Origin: Dipylidium caninum
Lineage: Eukaryota > Platyhelminthes > Cestoda > Cyclophyllidea > Dipylidiidae
Direction of reading: 5' to 3'
Length of the DNA stretch: 64,000 nt
NCBI GenBank assembly: GCA_017562135.1
Contig: QEYB01000715.1
Coordinates: 744,001-808,000 of the forward strand
Notes under the pieces: model-generated
Told to the model about the DNA's origin: nothing
Seen by the model: only the letters and a program-made list of their open reading frames with translations
Databases searched by the model: none
Translations under genes and position numbers: made by a program
Shown here: piece by piece, positions 10,706 to 23,401 of the stretch
How the letters are laid out: each line of letters begins with the position of its first letter
How positions within the stretch are numbered: position 1 is the first letter of the stretch

Positions 10706-13025
10706 ATGTCTGCTGGCCAATTCCACTTTTCTAAATTGGAATCTAAATTGGAATCTAAATTGGAGGCAATAAAGAAAGCAAGGTAGAAACAGACAAAGAT
10801 ATTGATTTATTTTAAGGGAGAAATCAAGGCAGCTTTCGGACGTGTCTACCAAACTTGCTGATGCAGTTGGCTTCTATTCTAAAGAAACTCTTCATCTAAG
10901 TGAATATGAGAATGAATTAGAAATGTTGCTTCAGGAAAAAGCATTTTATCTTGAACAGCTTAAGATTCTAGATGAAGATATTGCTGCAGTGAGTTGAAAT
11001 GTTTTGTCTGCTTTTCCATTTTTATCAATGTATACCTTTGACTTGCTAATAAAAGGTTTTCCATTTGTGCTATTTTGGATGAAGTGATAGTGTATGATTT
11101 AGTGACTTCACTTCACGGTATACTTATTTCATTCTATATATCTCTCTGCTCATCAATGAGAAATAAGTTTGCTAATTTTGTGGTGATTTCATTTTTACTG
11201 AAAACCTCGTTTTATTTTTATCCGCCTACCTTAGTCGTAGATGATTAGATATATCATCATCATGTTCCTATCTGTTCCCTGTCGTCCCTTTAATTAGGTC
11301 CAACAAACGATTTTTGAAGCTAAAATTGACAAACTGAGGACCCTTAAGTTGACTAATAAGTTGTCCAATGACTACTGTGAACTTCTGGTGGAGGTGAATA
11401 GTATTCGCTCGGATTTGGGACTCTTAACATTAGCAGATAAACGTAGTCCGGAAACTTTGGCCCTGATTCAATCCGCATCGAACAACACCCCCCTCCATAT
11501 TGCCGCCGCTGATACACCCGGTGGCCCTCCCGTTCCGGAGTTTCTCAATTCGACCCCCAGTCTCTGTTTCTTCCAGCCAAGAACGTATCGGTACTTGCAT
11601 ATCCCTTCTTCCTCGTGGGGATCTTCAGTGGACGAATGAGTTTACCACGGAGTTGACAGTTACAAATTATCCATGTTCTAGTGATTCGCGTAAAGGTAAA
11701 TTTGCTTTGCCTTTCTGAAACCAAATTTTGGGATAGTTGGGTGTAGGAAATTGTACTATGGGTGAAAAATAAAAATAGTAAGCTGGCAAACTGTTGGAAA
11801 TTGATGGACTTAGTTATCATTTTCACAATCGCACTGATTCCGGGTTCTTATTTTATTTACAAATTTTCTCTGAACTATGAACCTGTCTGTGAAAATCTAA
11901 TCTCGACTGCAAAGTTTTGGATATTCGTATATTATATGATAAGATTTTGTCCAACTTTCTCCTTGTTCCCTATACTTGAGTTTAGGCGGGTCTTGTTGAT
12001 GGATTTTTGAACCAAAATTGTTCTTTTGTATACATATTTGCATTTTATCATCGCAACCAATCGCGTAGGCTCGAATTTTAACCAAAACTTCTCAGGCCTA
12101 TTGGTAACACTTTAGATTAATTGTCCTTATTCTTTTTTCATCACAGAACCACTTTTCCTAATTCTCAGTGAAAATTTCTTAATTTCCTTCCGAAAATTAT
12201 GTAATTCAAAAATGACTTGGATTATCCGTTATTTTCATAGTACCTTTCTTAACCTGTCCTACCGTATTTCTGTGTCTTTTCATTGGTGATCGTTTTCAAG
12301 TTATTCTGGGTGGTAAAACATCCTCCTACATGATTGTGCCATTATGCACAATGCACTTTCTTCTAGGGTTCACCTACTTTGAATTTTCATCAGTAGACTG
12401 AGAGGTTTGAGCGAGAAAATTGTTTTATTATACAACTCATCTTTTTTTCATCTCTTTTGACTGCACAAAGAAGGTAGGCGTGCCTTCAACCACGATTCTA
12501 TTGGTGTTATGAACTTGATATAAAATCTTGCGTCGCAGCGTGCGACTACTAACGCTTTATGCATCATATGTCAACGAATTGCATGACCGTCCATCGTGGT
12601 TATTTGACGATTATCATTTTCCTTTTCGCTTGCCTATACCAGATCAGCGCCAAACACTTTCACCCAATCCCCCGCTTCACTTGAGAAACATGATGGTGGG
12701 GAGTGGAATGAACATGGTATCCCACTCCGGTGACTACTCTAACATCGCACGACCACCACCTCCACCCCCAACTCAGGTACAGCAACAACAGCAGCAGCCG
12801 CCTATGAAGACGTGTCAAGCATGTCGCCAACTCATTCACCGCAATGCACCCATCTGCCCACTCTGCAAGACTAAGAGCCGCTCACGACACCCGAAGCGTC
12901 CCAAAGCACGGAGCGCACTCACTCAAGCATCTTCCACCATGACCACCATTTCTACGCCTGCCCCTACCCTCCCTTCCGGTCCTCTCTCCACCTCACCCTC
13001 TCATTCACCCGCCGGTCATTCTTAG
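10706..13025 (+). CDS. ZC4H2: ZC4H2 zinc-finger protein, four exons
   Basis: Orthologue of ZC4H2, a nuclear coiled-coil protein that stabilises RNF220 and influences neural development in vertebrates. Exons: 10706-10782, 10817-10988, 11298 to about 11590, and 12539-13025. Exon 1 starts [12 protein letters not shown]. Exons 1-3 encode a coiled coil ([20 protein letters not shown] matches the family's EYKQEMDLLLQEK). Exon 4 ends in the diagnostic C4H2 finger: [18 protein letters not shown] followed by [13 protein letters not shown], nearly identical to the vertebrate one. The predicted length is about 340 aa against 224 in human; the extra lies in a longer linker (poly-Pro, poly-Gln) and a Ser/Thr/Pro tail after the finger. 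Intron 1 is 34 nt (10783-10816). The exon 3 donor is ambiguous: 11584 and 11590 both leave phase 2, and a later site is possible. A triple SKLE repeat sits in exon 1. Confidence 0.9.
10730..10763 (+). repeat. 12-bp tandem repeat in ZC4H2 exon 1
   Basis: The unit TCTAAATTGGAA occurs three times in frame (the third copy ends GAG) and encodes SKLE three times. Vertebrate ZC4H2 has a single KLESIKE at this point, so this is a lineage-specific in-frame expansion at the start of the coiled coil. Confidence 0.85.
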
Positions 13026-16000
13026 CATCCCTTGGTATTGGGGTCTTTTTTACATCGCTTTATTTTGCCTCCAGCCCTCCCCGCCCCCCTTTCCTTGTTT
13101 TATATCTGAATTTTGAAAATACTATTTTCTTCGCTCAATTTCTCATCTTGACTTTTGGTCTGAGACTTTCCTGTCGTTAGAACTCCGCTTTTGCTACATC
13201 GTGAATCTTTGTTGGCTATGGGTTAATCGCCAAATTTTGATTTATTCGAGTCTCATTTTTGCGTATTTATAAGGGTGTTATGATTGCTTTTTAGTGTTCG
13301 ATATAGCTCCCTTGATATATGACTCGTTTTTTATGATTCCAAGTATATTCAAAGGTGGAAATTATTGCACCTGCTAAGTAATTTCTTAAAATCTCGACTT
13401 TTCATTAATAGCTACCAAATACCCGTCTTCAGTAATAGTTTTTCAGTTTCAGATGCTAATCAATTTACGATTTTATGTGCCAATTTTCTTTCGTTGTTGT
13501 GGTTAAATAAACAATTCCTGTCGTAAAATAATTACTCAAGTCCTTTATGTCAAACGTGTTCGACCTCACCTGCTTAGTTAAATGATAGAGCCGGTTTTAC
13601 CGTAAACTCACGGTGGCTAGAAGAAGCTAGAGAGGGGCGCTAGAAACAGGCCACTAATTTGCATCGTCCTCGTCGGACGTCCGGTGTGCCCGCTGGACAG
13701 TGGGACAGACAGGGCGAGGCGAATCGACGCGGGCTCGCGGCCGAGGCACCGCCGTCCCCCACCACCCGGCTCGCCGGACTGCTGGTCGGGCTCCGGTGGG
13801 CAGTCGTGCATGTTGACTTAACAGCTGTCGACAAACGCGCCGTCTGTTGTACAAGTTGTCCTCACCTTATGGCCCGAGCTCTCAACGGCCCTGCCCACCG
13901 TATTTAACTACACAAATCCACATATGTTGCTGATCCTCTTCCCATATTCTTGAATTATTTGAATTTGCGCCCTTTGCTCAACCCAATCGGTGTGTATTAA
14001 AACTTGTATTTTTTTCTCCTATTTATCCATTGCATAGCACTGCCGTTCTCAATTTATAATCTGAGGTAAAAGTACTCCCTGTCATGCTAAAGCACCGACA
14101 ATACAGGCGGAATGTGTCATAGTGGCTAGGCCTTTTACATATAAACTGCTACGGAACTTCGAGCATGCGGCGGCCTGGTAAACTTGGTTGAATTAAACAG
14201 CTTTATCTGCACTCTACTGCTGAATTGAATTAATCCATGTGTAGATTCACGACCCCAACATGCGAATGACTGCGCCGGCATTGGTACTCAGTGTGTTGCA
14301 CGCGTGAGGCTAAGCCGCTAGGACACCCCAGTGTCTGCTGCGGTCGGTGGTGATGGTCGGGCACAAACACACACACACACACAAGCGGTGCAGTGGGAGC
14401 AGCACAGGCGAGAGGAGATGAGGGGAACGACATCTACCACGAGTAGGATGTGGAAGAGCGCGTCTTGCTAACGATGGCATCGGCAGTTCTGTGGGTCCCA
14501 GAACCCTCTCGCCCTGCGGGTGCGGCAAAATTTCACACGCGTTGCATCCTGCGCTTTCCTAGCGCTCATCTACTCCACCAAAGCTTGTGAACTTTTCTAG
14601 CCATTCGCGCATGCACAGGCGCACAACACTGTCGCATGTATTTAGCCTCAATGCATTCCATATTAAAGGAATTCGTGAGTATGGTCGGCATAATGAATAG
14701 CAAACTTTGAGGGAGGGAGGGAGGGGGGAGGTGGAAGAAACCACGTTCCTTAGAAGTATGACAACTAATACCAAAGATTGCGAGAGTAAGTGCAGAGAAG
14801 GAGAACCGAAAAAGGTAGCCACGCATCCCGCTGGGAACAAGAAGAGCTTTCCCGGCTATCAAAGAGGTCTTCCTATGAAGCGACAACCAAAAGATCCTAA
14901 TGAGTGTTTAGACAAGGGCGGGGATTCTAGGCACGCTATTATGGTCATTTGCCTTCGAAAGTTGAAGAATTCCTAGAAGGGCACAAACAGTCTGTGTTCT
15001 GACAAAGGGCAACTCCAGTGCTCTCGTCTCAGAGGCTCTTGCAGGAGCTTTATTTGTAGACAAGACACTCAGACGCCAGCATCGCGGGGTGAGATTGTTT
15101 CTGCGCCGAAGTCGAGCGAGGAGGCGCCTCCTCGGCAGATCAGATCTCTGCCGCGAATTGTCTTAGTGTTTCTACTTCAGAAGTTTTCAAAAAGTAATTC
15201 GACTTTCCAGTGTGACCTCAACGCCGTAATACTTTATGAGGGTGATGGTGAGACAGGCTTTTGATGCGATTTTTGGCAACATTTTCTGCATGTTTTTATC
15301 AGGATTTTTTAACGGAACTGTCTTTGTAAACAAATGGGCACAGTTTTCGAGAAATTCCTCCTGCTTACCCTCGACGATATTTTAGTCGATGAGGCTGTGA
15401 AATTTGTAGCCATAAGATGCGCCCACTTTTTTATAAAAGACTCCGTGTCTTGACTAAAATCTTCCGGCAGGAAATGAATTTTTGCACTAAAGTGTTTATT
15501 TCTCCTTCAGTGTTGTCGATCTGAAGAAATTCGAAATCATCTTTGCATGACTGTTAACACGTTTGACATTCGCTCCCCATAAAACTGTCATGGGACGTAA
15601 GGGGTAAATGGAGTTCCTTAATTGCCGATTGACGCGACCGAGGGGCAGACGGATTGACTCTCAGCTCCACCTGCGTGCCGCTGTGCTACCGTGCTGCTAA
15701 TGACTCCACTCTTCTGTGCTGTGAGGGCTAGCTTTTACCAGTGTCGTATCACACAAGCCAACTCCAACGAACTATTGAAAGGGTGGGGGAATCTGCTCAC
15801 AATCATAGATGCCAAAACTCATTAGTCATATAGGCTTTTCAACATTTAATCGGTGTTTACAGTCCCAATCAAACGAATCAAAAACTAATCATGTCTTGCT
15901 AATGCCATTCAGTCACAACTGAGTCATGGCCCGTCGACTGCCCTCCGAGGCAACTCACATTACGGGGGAGTTGAAGTGTCATTGAGGCATAGACAAATGA

Positions 16001-16884
16001 AATTGTAAAAATAAGCTCGACACTAGGGAGATGGAGAAAAGCACCAGTTACTCCTCATTGCCGAGTTCTAACCACCTCGTGGTGGGGGGGAGGAGGGGTG
16101 GAGAGTGAGCACGCAAAATGTGGGAAACCGGCCGTCGGTAAGTGGACAACCGACAAGATTGTGTACATGACACTTAAAAGTGCGTGTTACAGCACTTTAG
16201 GTATTTGTGAAGCTTGAATGACAAAACAAGCACTTAATTAGCGGGTTCATGGTGTTACTGAATTCGACCGGCTCCTTGTAGGCGCTCCAATGCATGCAAC
16301 ACGACTTTTTGTCACGTTTTTTGAGTTTAACAACAACAACGGGTGCATCTGTCACTCGTACCAAAGTGCAGAACTCGTCGCGTGCCAGCGCCAGAGCTCC
16401 CGGGGGAGCATGTTTAGGGGTGCTCCCTCCCCATTCTTTTTCTGCTTGTCCGTGCACATTCACTCTGTCCCAATTCCTTCGAAATCACCTTCGAATGGAC
16501 CGAAGAGTTCGCTAAGAAAATTTCAAGCTGGGTAGCATCCCGCGGACGCAACGCATTTCACTGAAGAGACGAGATTCCCAAAATTCAATCTTCAAACGAT
16601 GAATTATCGCCTCTTAACCGTGTTGCAAAGGTTGGACGCGCAAAACGACGAAATTTTTAAGGGCAAAATTGCAAGAAATCTACCTGACTTCGTGATGGAA
16701 CTTTAGCGAAATGATGTCTGCCCGAAAATTTCGTCCGCTTCAGCGACAACAATTTTCGACACGCAGCACATGTCTATTTGGCGCATGTTCAGCTCTCTAT
16801 TTCAATCGCTTACTGTATACTTTACTTACTTAGCGAATTAACAAAAAGTGAAGTTATGTGTGATAGGCGATAGTGTGACCATGG
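13026..16884. other. Intergenic stretch, no supported gene
   Basis: ZC4H2 3' flank followed by non-coding DNA. The first ~550 bp is T-rich and probably includes the 3' UTR. A GC-rich patch lies at about 13660-13810, where both strands are open by composition only. A CA microsatellite lies at about 14361-14383 and a G-rich tract at 14709-14730. Open frames at 14566-14886 (-) and 14707-14976 (+) overlap each other, lack recognisable domains and look fortuitous. From 15000 to 16880 I see no coding signal. Confidence 0.6.
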
Positions 16885-17715
16885 CTCCTGGTAGAGTTCA
16901 TTTACGCCACTGAATTTTGTGCGAATTTCGACGAGGTAGGAACGCTGCGGAAGCGTGTAGCAAATAATTGGAGGTGTTCGGTGAAGCAGCAGTTTGTGAT
17001 GGGACATGCATAAGGCGGCTTGAAAAGGTTAGAACAGGCGATGATTTTGACCTTTGTGATGAGACACGTGCTGGACGATTATTTTTGGTCGACGACGATG
17101 TCGATGGGACCGGCTTGGAGCGAGGTTCTTCTCTGACGACATCGCAGAACGCAGAAAGTATTTCGAGGTGGGTGCCACATGAATGAACTCCGAAGAGCTT
17201 GGATGATCGACTCGTCATTCGCGCATTTCGACTTACGCGGGAAAAAATCGAGCCCTTCCTGCATCAGATGATAACGGGAGATGAAAAGTGGACCGCCTTT
17301 GAAAAATCCTAAGGAAAGGGGCATATTGTGAACCCGCGAAAACCTCGCCCTTCCGCCTTCGAAGCAAATCTGACTCTGAATGAGAGAGCTTTGTGTGTGT
17401 GGTGAAACATGTGAGGTCTCCAGTACATGATGAGCTGGTAAAACCAGACGAAGAGCTCAATGCGGAAAAGTCGATGGTTTAAAGACAACGGTCGAAGGAA
17501 AGAGGCCGGCGATGTTGAAGACAAAGGCAGGACATCACAGTACATGCTGCTGTGGTGACTCGTCAGAAAATTGCAGAACGAGGCGAGGACTCAGCACCCT
17601 ACGGCTATCACTTGTTTTTGTCCTTACAAAATTTTTTGAAGAGCAAGATATTTAAAAATGGAAAGAATATCAGACAATCACTAGGTTCAACTTTTCACGA
17701 TTGGGATTTGCAAAT
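16885..17715 (+). pseudogene. Degenerate mariner-family transposase
   Basis: Translating the three forward frames recovers pieces of a mariner transposase in the right order. They are VHLRH then a stop then ILCEFRRGRNAAEA (N-terminal HTH region) at about 16889; EVFGEAAVCDGTCIRRLE and FDLCDETRAGR at 16968-17090; RWVPHE at about 17165; MITGDEKW (first catalytic Asp) at about 17265; HAAVVTRQKIAERG at about 17540; and YHLFLSLQNFLKSKIFKNGK near the C-terminus at about 17600-17660. Stops and frame changes separate the pieces. The third catalytic Asp, normally in SDYHLF, is lost (the sequence reads YGYHLF). The order and the length, about 830 bp, match a near full-length but dead element. I did not find the terminal inverted repeats. 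Confidence 0.85.
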
Positions 17716-20700
17716 TGCTCTCACGCTCGCAATAAGTAATTTATAATAGTGACATTTATAATATTTAATAGTTTATGGACGACAAGACAAATTAGTATTT
17801 TGTTTAATGCGAGAAACGAACAGAATTTTCGGGTAGACTTGATATTTTTAAATTTGGTCATTAAGGCTGTCCCACCTGCGGAGTATGGAGGGGATTTAGA
17901 GGCTCGAAAGTGGACGCGGAGTTGCAGTCTTCTCGCCTCGTCCGCGTTGCCTCTGTCAAGGGCTTCCCTGCGCTGCGAAGAAAAGGCCAGCACAGAGGTC
18001 ATCTTTGTCCTTCGCGGCACTGTCATGAGACCCCTTCCTGGAAGCGTCAGTGTCTGTGGATGCGGACCGCTGGAAAGCAGATTGAACTTTATTTTATGGC
18101 ATTGTTTGCCTCTGATGAACTGAGGTATTTCCCCGCCAGTGACAGCATGTCAACTTCAACACTCAATTATACGATGCATGGGAGGCATTTTTGCCTCTAC
18201 ATTCGTACTCTACCCTTATCGGTTCACTTATTTTGCATGTTCCTTCGTAACCCTTTCACCACGCGCGAGGATTTTGACTCGTGTGAGCGATTCAGATAAA
18301 AGCATACCACATCGAGGATTGTTTGCCTATTCTTCGAGGAAATCTCATTTATGATTTCTAGTCTCAGGATGTAGTTCTATCCACACACACACACACGCAC
18401 ACAATTCAGTTCGACAAAGGTAATTCAATCCACCACTTTTGATCTTTTATGGTCCCACATCCACATCCCATTGGCCGTTTGGAACGACAATGGACTGTAC
18501 TCGTTCTCCCACGTCTTTCACACATATCCCTGGAATGCCTTTGGTAACAGCAAGAGACTGACAAAACGACTATTTGCTTCTCAATAGTTCCTTTTTCCTT
18601 TCCACATCTTTTCGATGCCACATGGTCTGATTTCGCGTACGACATTGGTCTCAGGCACATCCCCCATGAGCGAGATTCCAAATATCGCTCCTTTCTGCAA
18701 AAACAACCGCCTGTATTCCATCTACCGACTTTAATTTGCCGAGCAGTTGTTACGCCTTTAGCGCAATATCCTCCCGACTAAACCCTAAAACACCTCTTTA
18801 CAATGGAAACGCCACCTGATTTGTCCATGCAAGTTTTATATTAGCGATGACTAAACCGAATAGAGAAATTAGTATGGCGTCTACTTTGTCAAGTTCAAAT
18901 GGCCAACCATTTAGCTTGCGCTTTTCTGTTTCCCGAATCGCAGAGCAACTATACACCGGTCCCGAGTGAGTCGAGCAGGCGAGCACCGTCTCCTCAGTGT
19001 CCTGGCATTTGACTTTTGCGCCGTGTGTGTGGCTGATGCCTAACCGGGGTGCGTTTCGTCCCACAAGTCTGCTCCACCCTCCTGATGAACGCACACCGCC
19101 TGTTTCGCCACTTACCTCGGGGAACGGGCAATAAGTAGTAAGTCCTCTGAAATGTATTGTCACTAAATTAAATATAAATATCATTTTTCCAAATGAAAGT
19201 AGCCACCGTCTCTTCTCATGACTTTTCCTCAGTGTTCCTTGACGGGAAACCCCGAATAAAATCTGATATATCCGTTTCGTCGGAGATATCGCTGCTTATG
19301 TCATCACTGTCATAATCAAAGTCGTCAGCGAGCATTGCAGGGAAGGCGGAGTAGCTGACACTCAGCAGTCTGGGGACAACTTTAAATTCGCCACCAGCGA
19401 GGAGCGATTGTTGCCCTCCGCTAGGAGAGGCCCTTTCGTATGGCAACATCCAACTGCAGCAAAACACATTCTTTTCGGGCTGGGCAAAAGCACCATCATC
19501 TTGTTGTACTGTCGCTGGCACTTTGGAGGGCATAGTTGGAGTGAGGCGCGGAAATGTGTATCGGCAAACACAATGCTCGTTTAAATATGCAACAGACGCC
19601 CCCACACGCCCACAAGCCCGGTTAACCAATGCCAGGCGAGATGACTAATGGGTGCACAATGGCGGTGTCAAAGCGGCCCGCACAACTGTGGCCGCCGAAG
19701 TGGCCGTTCAGCCCACTCACCATGACGACGCCCTCAGTCCACGCTGAGGCGGAGGAAGTTAAAAAAAAATCAAGTAAGTGGGAAGTGGTGCACCAAGGCT
19801 AACAGAATTGAGAATGTTCCAACTGAAGGCATTCTCCCGTCCACAACAAATTACATTGTCGGTGAATTTAGGTGTTGAGTGCACCTCTAAAGAAAACGGT
19901 TCGGCGATGGCATGGAGGACATCCTGCCGCTGCTCAGAATGCCTTGCCTGTCAAGTGACGACAAGGACTGAGGTACACACAGGCACGGTGGAGAAAAAAG
20001 GGAACGAAAATCGCGTATGATACATTTCAGATTTCATAGTCAAACAAGTGACAGTTAGTGAAGTGTTACAAAATACGTACGAATAGCGACAAGCACATAA
20101 GAGATAATTTGTGCATTTACTCAAAATTATATATTGTCAGGCGAATTCTTCAAAAATAAACTTGCTATTTGTCAGTACCCCCACTTAACGTTAACATCAA
20201 TCGAGATTCCAAAAACCAGGGAAGATCATGAGGTTCGCAAGGAGGTGCTGTGAAGGATAGCGCCTTTAAGAAGAGAGGACACCTAGATGTGGTGGATATA
20301 ACTTGAAATGTACACGACTGCCGAGGTTATGGAGATGGGGATATTTCGATTGTTAGTCACAAAACCATACACATTCTAAGACGCAGTTGAAGATTTGAGG
20401 AAAAACCCATAGCATCAAATCTTTCTTAGCTTTAAAAGTTGCCATGGTAGAAAATTTTTGGTTCAATTTACAAGTTAATTCGATAGTCGTTCTCTTATAT
20501 CTCTGTCCCCTTTCCTGCCCTTTATTTCCACGGCTGTGACTCAAATGTAAAAAAAAGAGGTAAATAACATGTGTTTCCCAGCAATGGCACATCTCCGGAG
20601 ACATGAAATAAAATTTGAAATCGACATTCACACTGAAGATCACTTTGTTAAAATTCTCCTGACAAAAACTACGAGAGGAAAATCTTACAAAGTTGGACAA

Positions 20701-20778
20701 AAAATGGCTCCGTGAGGATTCTGTTTGTATACCAACGCTACCTCTCACCACAAAATTGTGATATCTCTGTGGTTCACT
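17716..20778. other. Intergenic stretch between mariner remnant and repeat copy B
   Basis: No gene can be supported. A short CA microsatellite lies at about 18382-18401. The open frames at 17749-18299 (+) and 18406-18681 (-) have no recognisable domains. The best candidate is the minus-strand frame at 19216-19629, listed separately. Confidence 0.5.
19216..19629 (-). CDS. Unrecognised open reading frame, 137 aa
   Basis: An ATG-initiated frame ending in a very acidic, Ser/Asp-rich tail (DDFDYDSDDISSDISDETD) followed by FIRGFPSRNTEEKS. No family is recognised, and no flanking exons or polyadenylation signal could be linked to it. The acidic repeat-like tail is more protein-like than most chance frames here, but it could be fortuitous. 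Treat it as a weak candidate. Confidence 0.15.
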   Translation of the reverse strand: MVNRACGRVGASVAYLNEHCVCRYTFPRLTPTMPSKVPATVQQDDGAFAQPEKNVFCCSWMLPYERASPSGGQQSLLAGGEFKVVPRLLSVSYSAFPAMLADDFDYDSDDISSDISDETDISDFIRGFPSRNTEEKS

Positions 20779-22403
20779 CTAGTTACGCCTCTAGGATGAC
20801 GTTAATGTAAGATGTGACAGTACCCATATTACATTCATCGTAGAAGATCTGGCTATCAGTTTTCGTATTTATCGAAGTCGCCATGTTGGAAACAATCGCG
20901 TTGAAGGCGAAGTAATTTTGGGGGAGTGTCCGACGCTTCCCCTGTGAAACCCCAGGCATGGGAAGCATCATCCAAATTATTAGGCTGATTCAGCCTAAAA
21001 CTGACTCTGGGCTTGGGGTGGTTGCATATACATATATGCATAAATAAACATACGCATACACATACACATACACACACAAAATACCTGTATACAGACATGC
21101 ATGGGCATAAAGATAGACGTAGAGAAAGAAAGAGCTACGGGTATGTGGAGAATTGGTGGTGATGAGACGCGCGTAGTTGTTTGGCTCACGAACACCAACA
21201 GTAGAGATGTTGGCGAAGAAGAAGGCATCTACAACCAGGCTAAAATGGACAGAGATCAACAGTAGCTCCACATGGCTACACGTCATTTCACGTGTTGCAG
21301 AGTGTTGATTGTATTCAACTCATGCACCAAGATCCTACTCGGCTATGCCCCTGAGGAATCCAAGTTATGATCAGAGGAGCTCAATGGCAAACATTAGTCG
21401 TGAGGAGCATTGGGTCTGTAAGTGGCCGAACTAACGACACTGCTTTTGCGCCTCCCCGCTCACCTGCATGATGCTCATTATATTAGAGGTGAGTGTCGCG
21501 AGAAAAGAAATGTTGGGTGGATCTATCTCCTGAGGCAGAATCAGCTTCGAGGAAGCGGTTTTCAGTTCCCGTTGGAGGCTCACTTGCGATTGGCTAGCCC
21601 GACATTGTGAGCTCACTAATCTGTGATCTGGAAAGGCACTTCTCTCACTGGACTTGGACTGGAGGTGGGTCTTGTTGTCGCCTGTCAGTGACGCTATTCC
21701 TTGCTTAAGATTTCCACTTTAGTGCACAATAGCGCCCCTGTGAAACTGACACTGGTTGACATTGCTGGCTGTTTTTCTGCGAGTTCTAGTTAATATGCTT
21801 AGTTCTTCCTGATGTCAACTACGCTTTTGTTTGGAGGCTACCATGATATGGGACAGTGGTGGTATTGTCTTGTTGTTTTATTTTGCCGTGCACTACTGAG
21901 GCAGTGGATTTGGCGTAGTTTGTTGGAGTGTCTGTAATCATAGCTCCACTGGGCTTGCATTTTATGAGAATCTCTGGTAGCATTGTTTTCCTTATTTCTG
22001 CCACTTTGGGACGAGTTTTGTTTCTTTGTTTGTGCGGACTGTGCTGGCGGAGATTGGTGGTAGTGATTTTGCTTGCAGTGGGGTGGGGGGGGTGTTGACA
22101 TGCTGGTCTGGAACAGAATATAGGCATCTGTGTGGAACATATGTGGGTGGTTTTTCTCTCTTTGTCAGAACGGAGTCAAGTGAGCTATATTATAGAAAAG
22201 GCGAAGTTAATTGTAGAGGCATATCTGCTGGCTTTGGCGTCCCTGATGGAGTTATGGATCGTTGGTTGCAGCGTCGGTGGCTGAGTTCTTTATGCTGTTA
22301 TTTCCACGTTTTGATTAATTGACCCCTGGGTGAGGACGTTTGCAGGTATAAGCTGTAAGATATAACCATAACTCTACATCCTTCCTAGGAACTGTGATTA
22401 CGA
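20779..22403 (-). repeat. Dispersed repeat of about 1.6 kb, copy B (inverted)
   Basis: Reverse-complement copy of 8773-10396, colinear from end to end. It includes the TG/TATG microsatellite (about 21025-21080) and the peptide SQCRASQSQVSLQRELKTAS on the minus strand near 21600. Flanking sequence differs from copy A on both sides, so the unit ends are defined by the comparison: about 20779 (agagtg/cactct side) and about 22403 (gacatca side). The copies differ by many point changes and small indels, including stops, so both are old. It lies about 1 kb upstream of FIG4. Confidence 0.8.
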
Positions 22404-23401
22404 TGGGTCTTTCTGATGTCGTGCGTGTTTGTCTCTACCTTTGCAATTGAGTCAATGCAAATATTAATTTGGTCCGTGTTTTTTAATCGTGCTTTTGCGT
22501 ATTAACGTTTAATTGGAAGCTTTTATCTTGTTTAGTAATGAAAACTATTGGTTAGTTTGTTGTTTCGAATAATCATGCTGACTTTCAGATTTGTCTCCTT
22601 TTTTCATGTCTTTCGTTTTTTAAGAACTTATTTTCAACTGCGGTGAGCGCATTGATATCACAAGTATAGATGCATCTTCGAAGCAATCTACTATGTTCTT
22701 ATCTGGACTGCTATATTGAGACTGATTTCCTTGGTCTAATTAACTTAGTGTTAGCCATCCGGCTCTAGCGTCGTCGATAAAGTAGAACTGACGTCAGATA
22801 GTAGTGAATGTGATGTAACGAATCGTTTTTTTGTATTGTCATACTCCTATAATTGCAGATACCAATGGAAAATTATCAAATTTGAATGCGTGAGTTGCTC
22901 ACTGCGGCGTCTGGTTGACTGCCTATTTCTAAACGCAATAATACCCTCATTTCTATTTTTGGAGGAGACAGTATTATCATCGGTTTCTGTATGTATTGCA
23001 ATCATGTTTTCTTCTTTTTGGGGTAGCTTTTCGTGTTGTGTCTGCTTTTATTGGGGGCTGTTAGTGAATATCTTCTCTCGGGGCTTTCGTTAACTGCGTT
23101 TATTTTCCATGGTTATTGATTTTAAAACTGGAATTCCTGCCTTTTTCAACAAGGTTTAAAATTTTTAACCTACTTGTGTTTCTTGAAATCCACGTCTCTT
23201 TGGTCGACTTTATCATCGCGTTTTTTTACTTGATATGGAATTCTTAATGGGATAGAATTGTCGGGGTTATGTCGACATATTTTATCACAATTCAGTGATT
23301 TATTGTAGTTTAAATGTCATTTTACTTGCCGTTTGGTTTGTTTGAAACATATATGTCTCAAACTTATACTCACAGTTGCAATTTCTATACTCTTTAGTGT
23401 A
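22404..23401. other. Upstream region of FIG4
   Basis: T-rich DNA without a supported gene. It ends in a pyrimidine-rich stretch and TTTAG five bases before the FIG4 ATG, which looks like a splice acceptor. Confidence 0.5.

Noticed and set aside
13640..13907. Overlapping open frames in a GC-rich patch downstream of ZC4H2
   Set aside because: Four frames on both strands are open together because stop codons are rare at high GC; no domain is visible.
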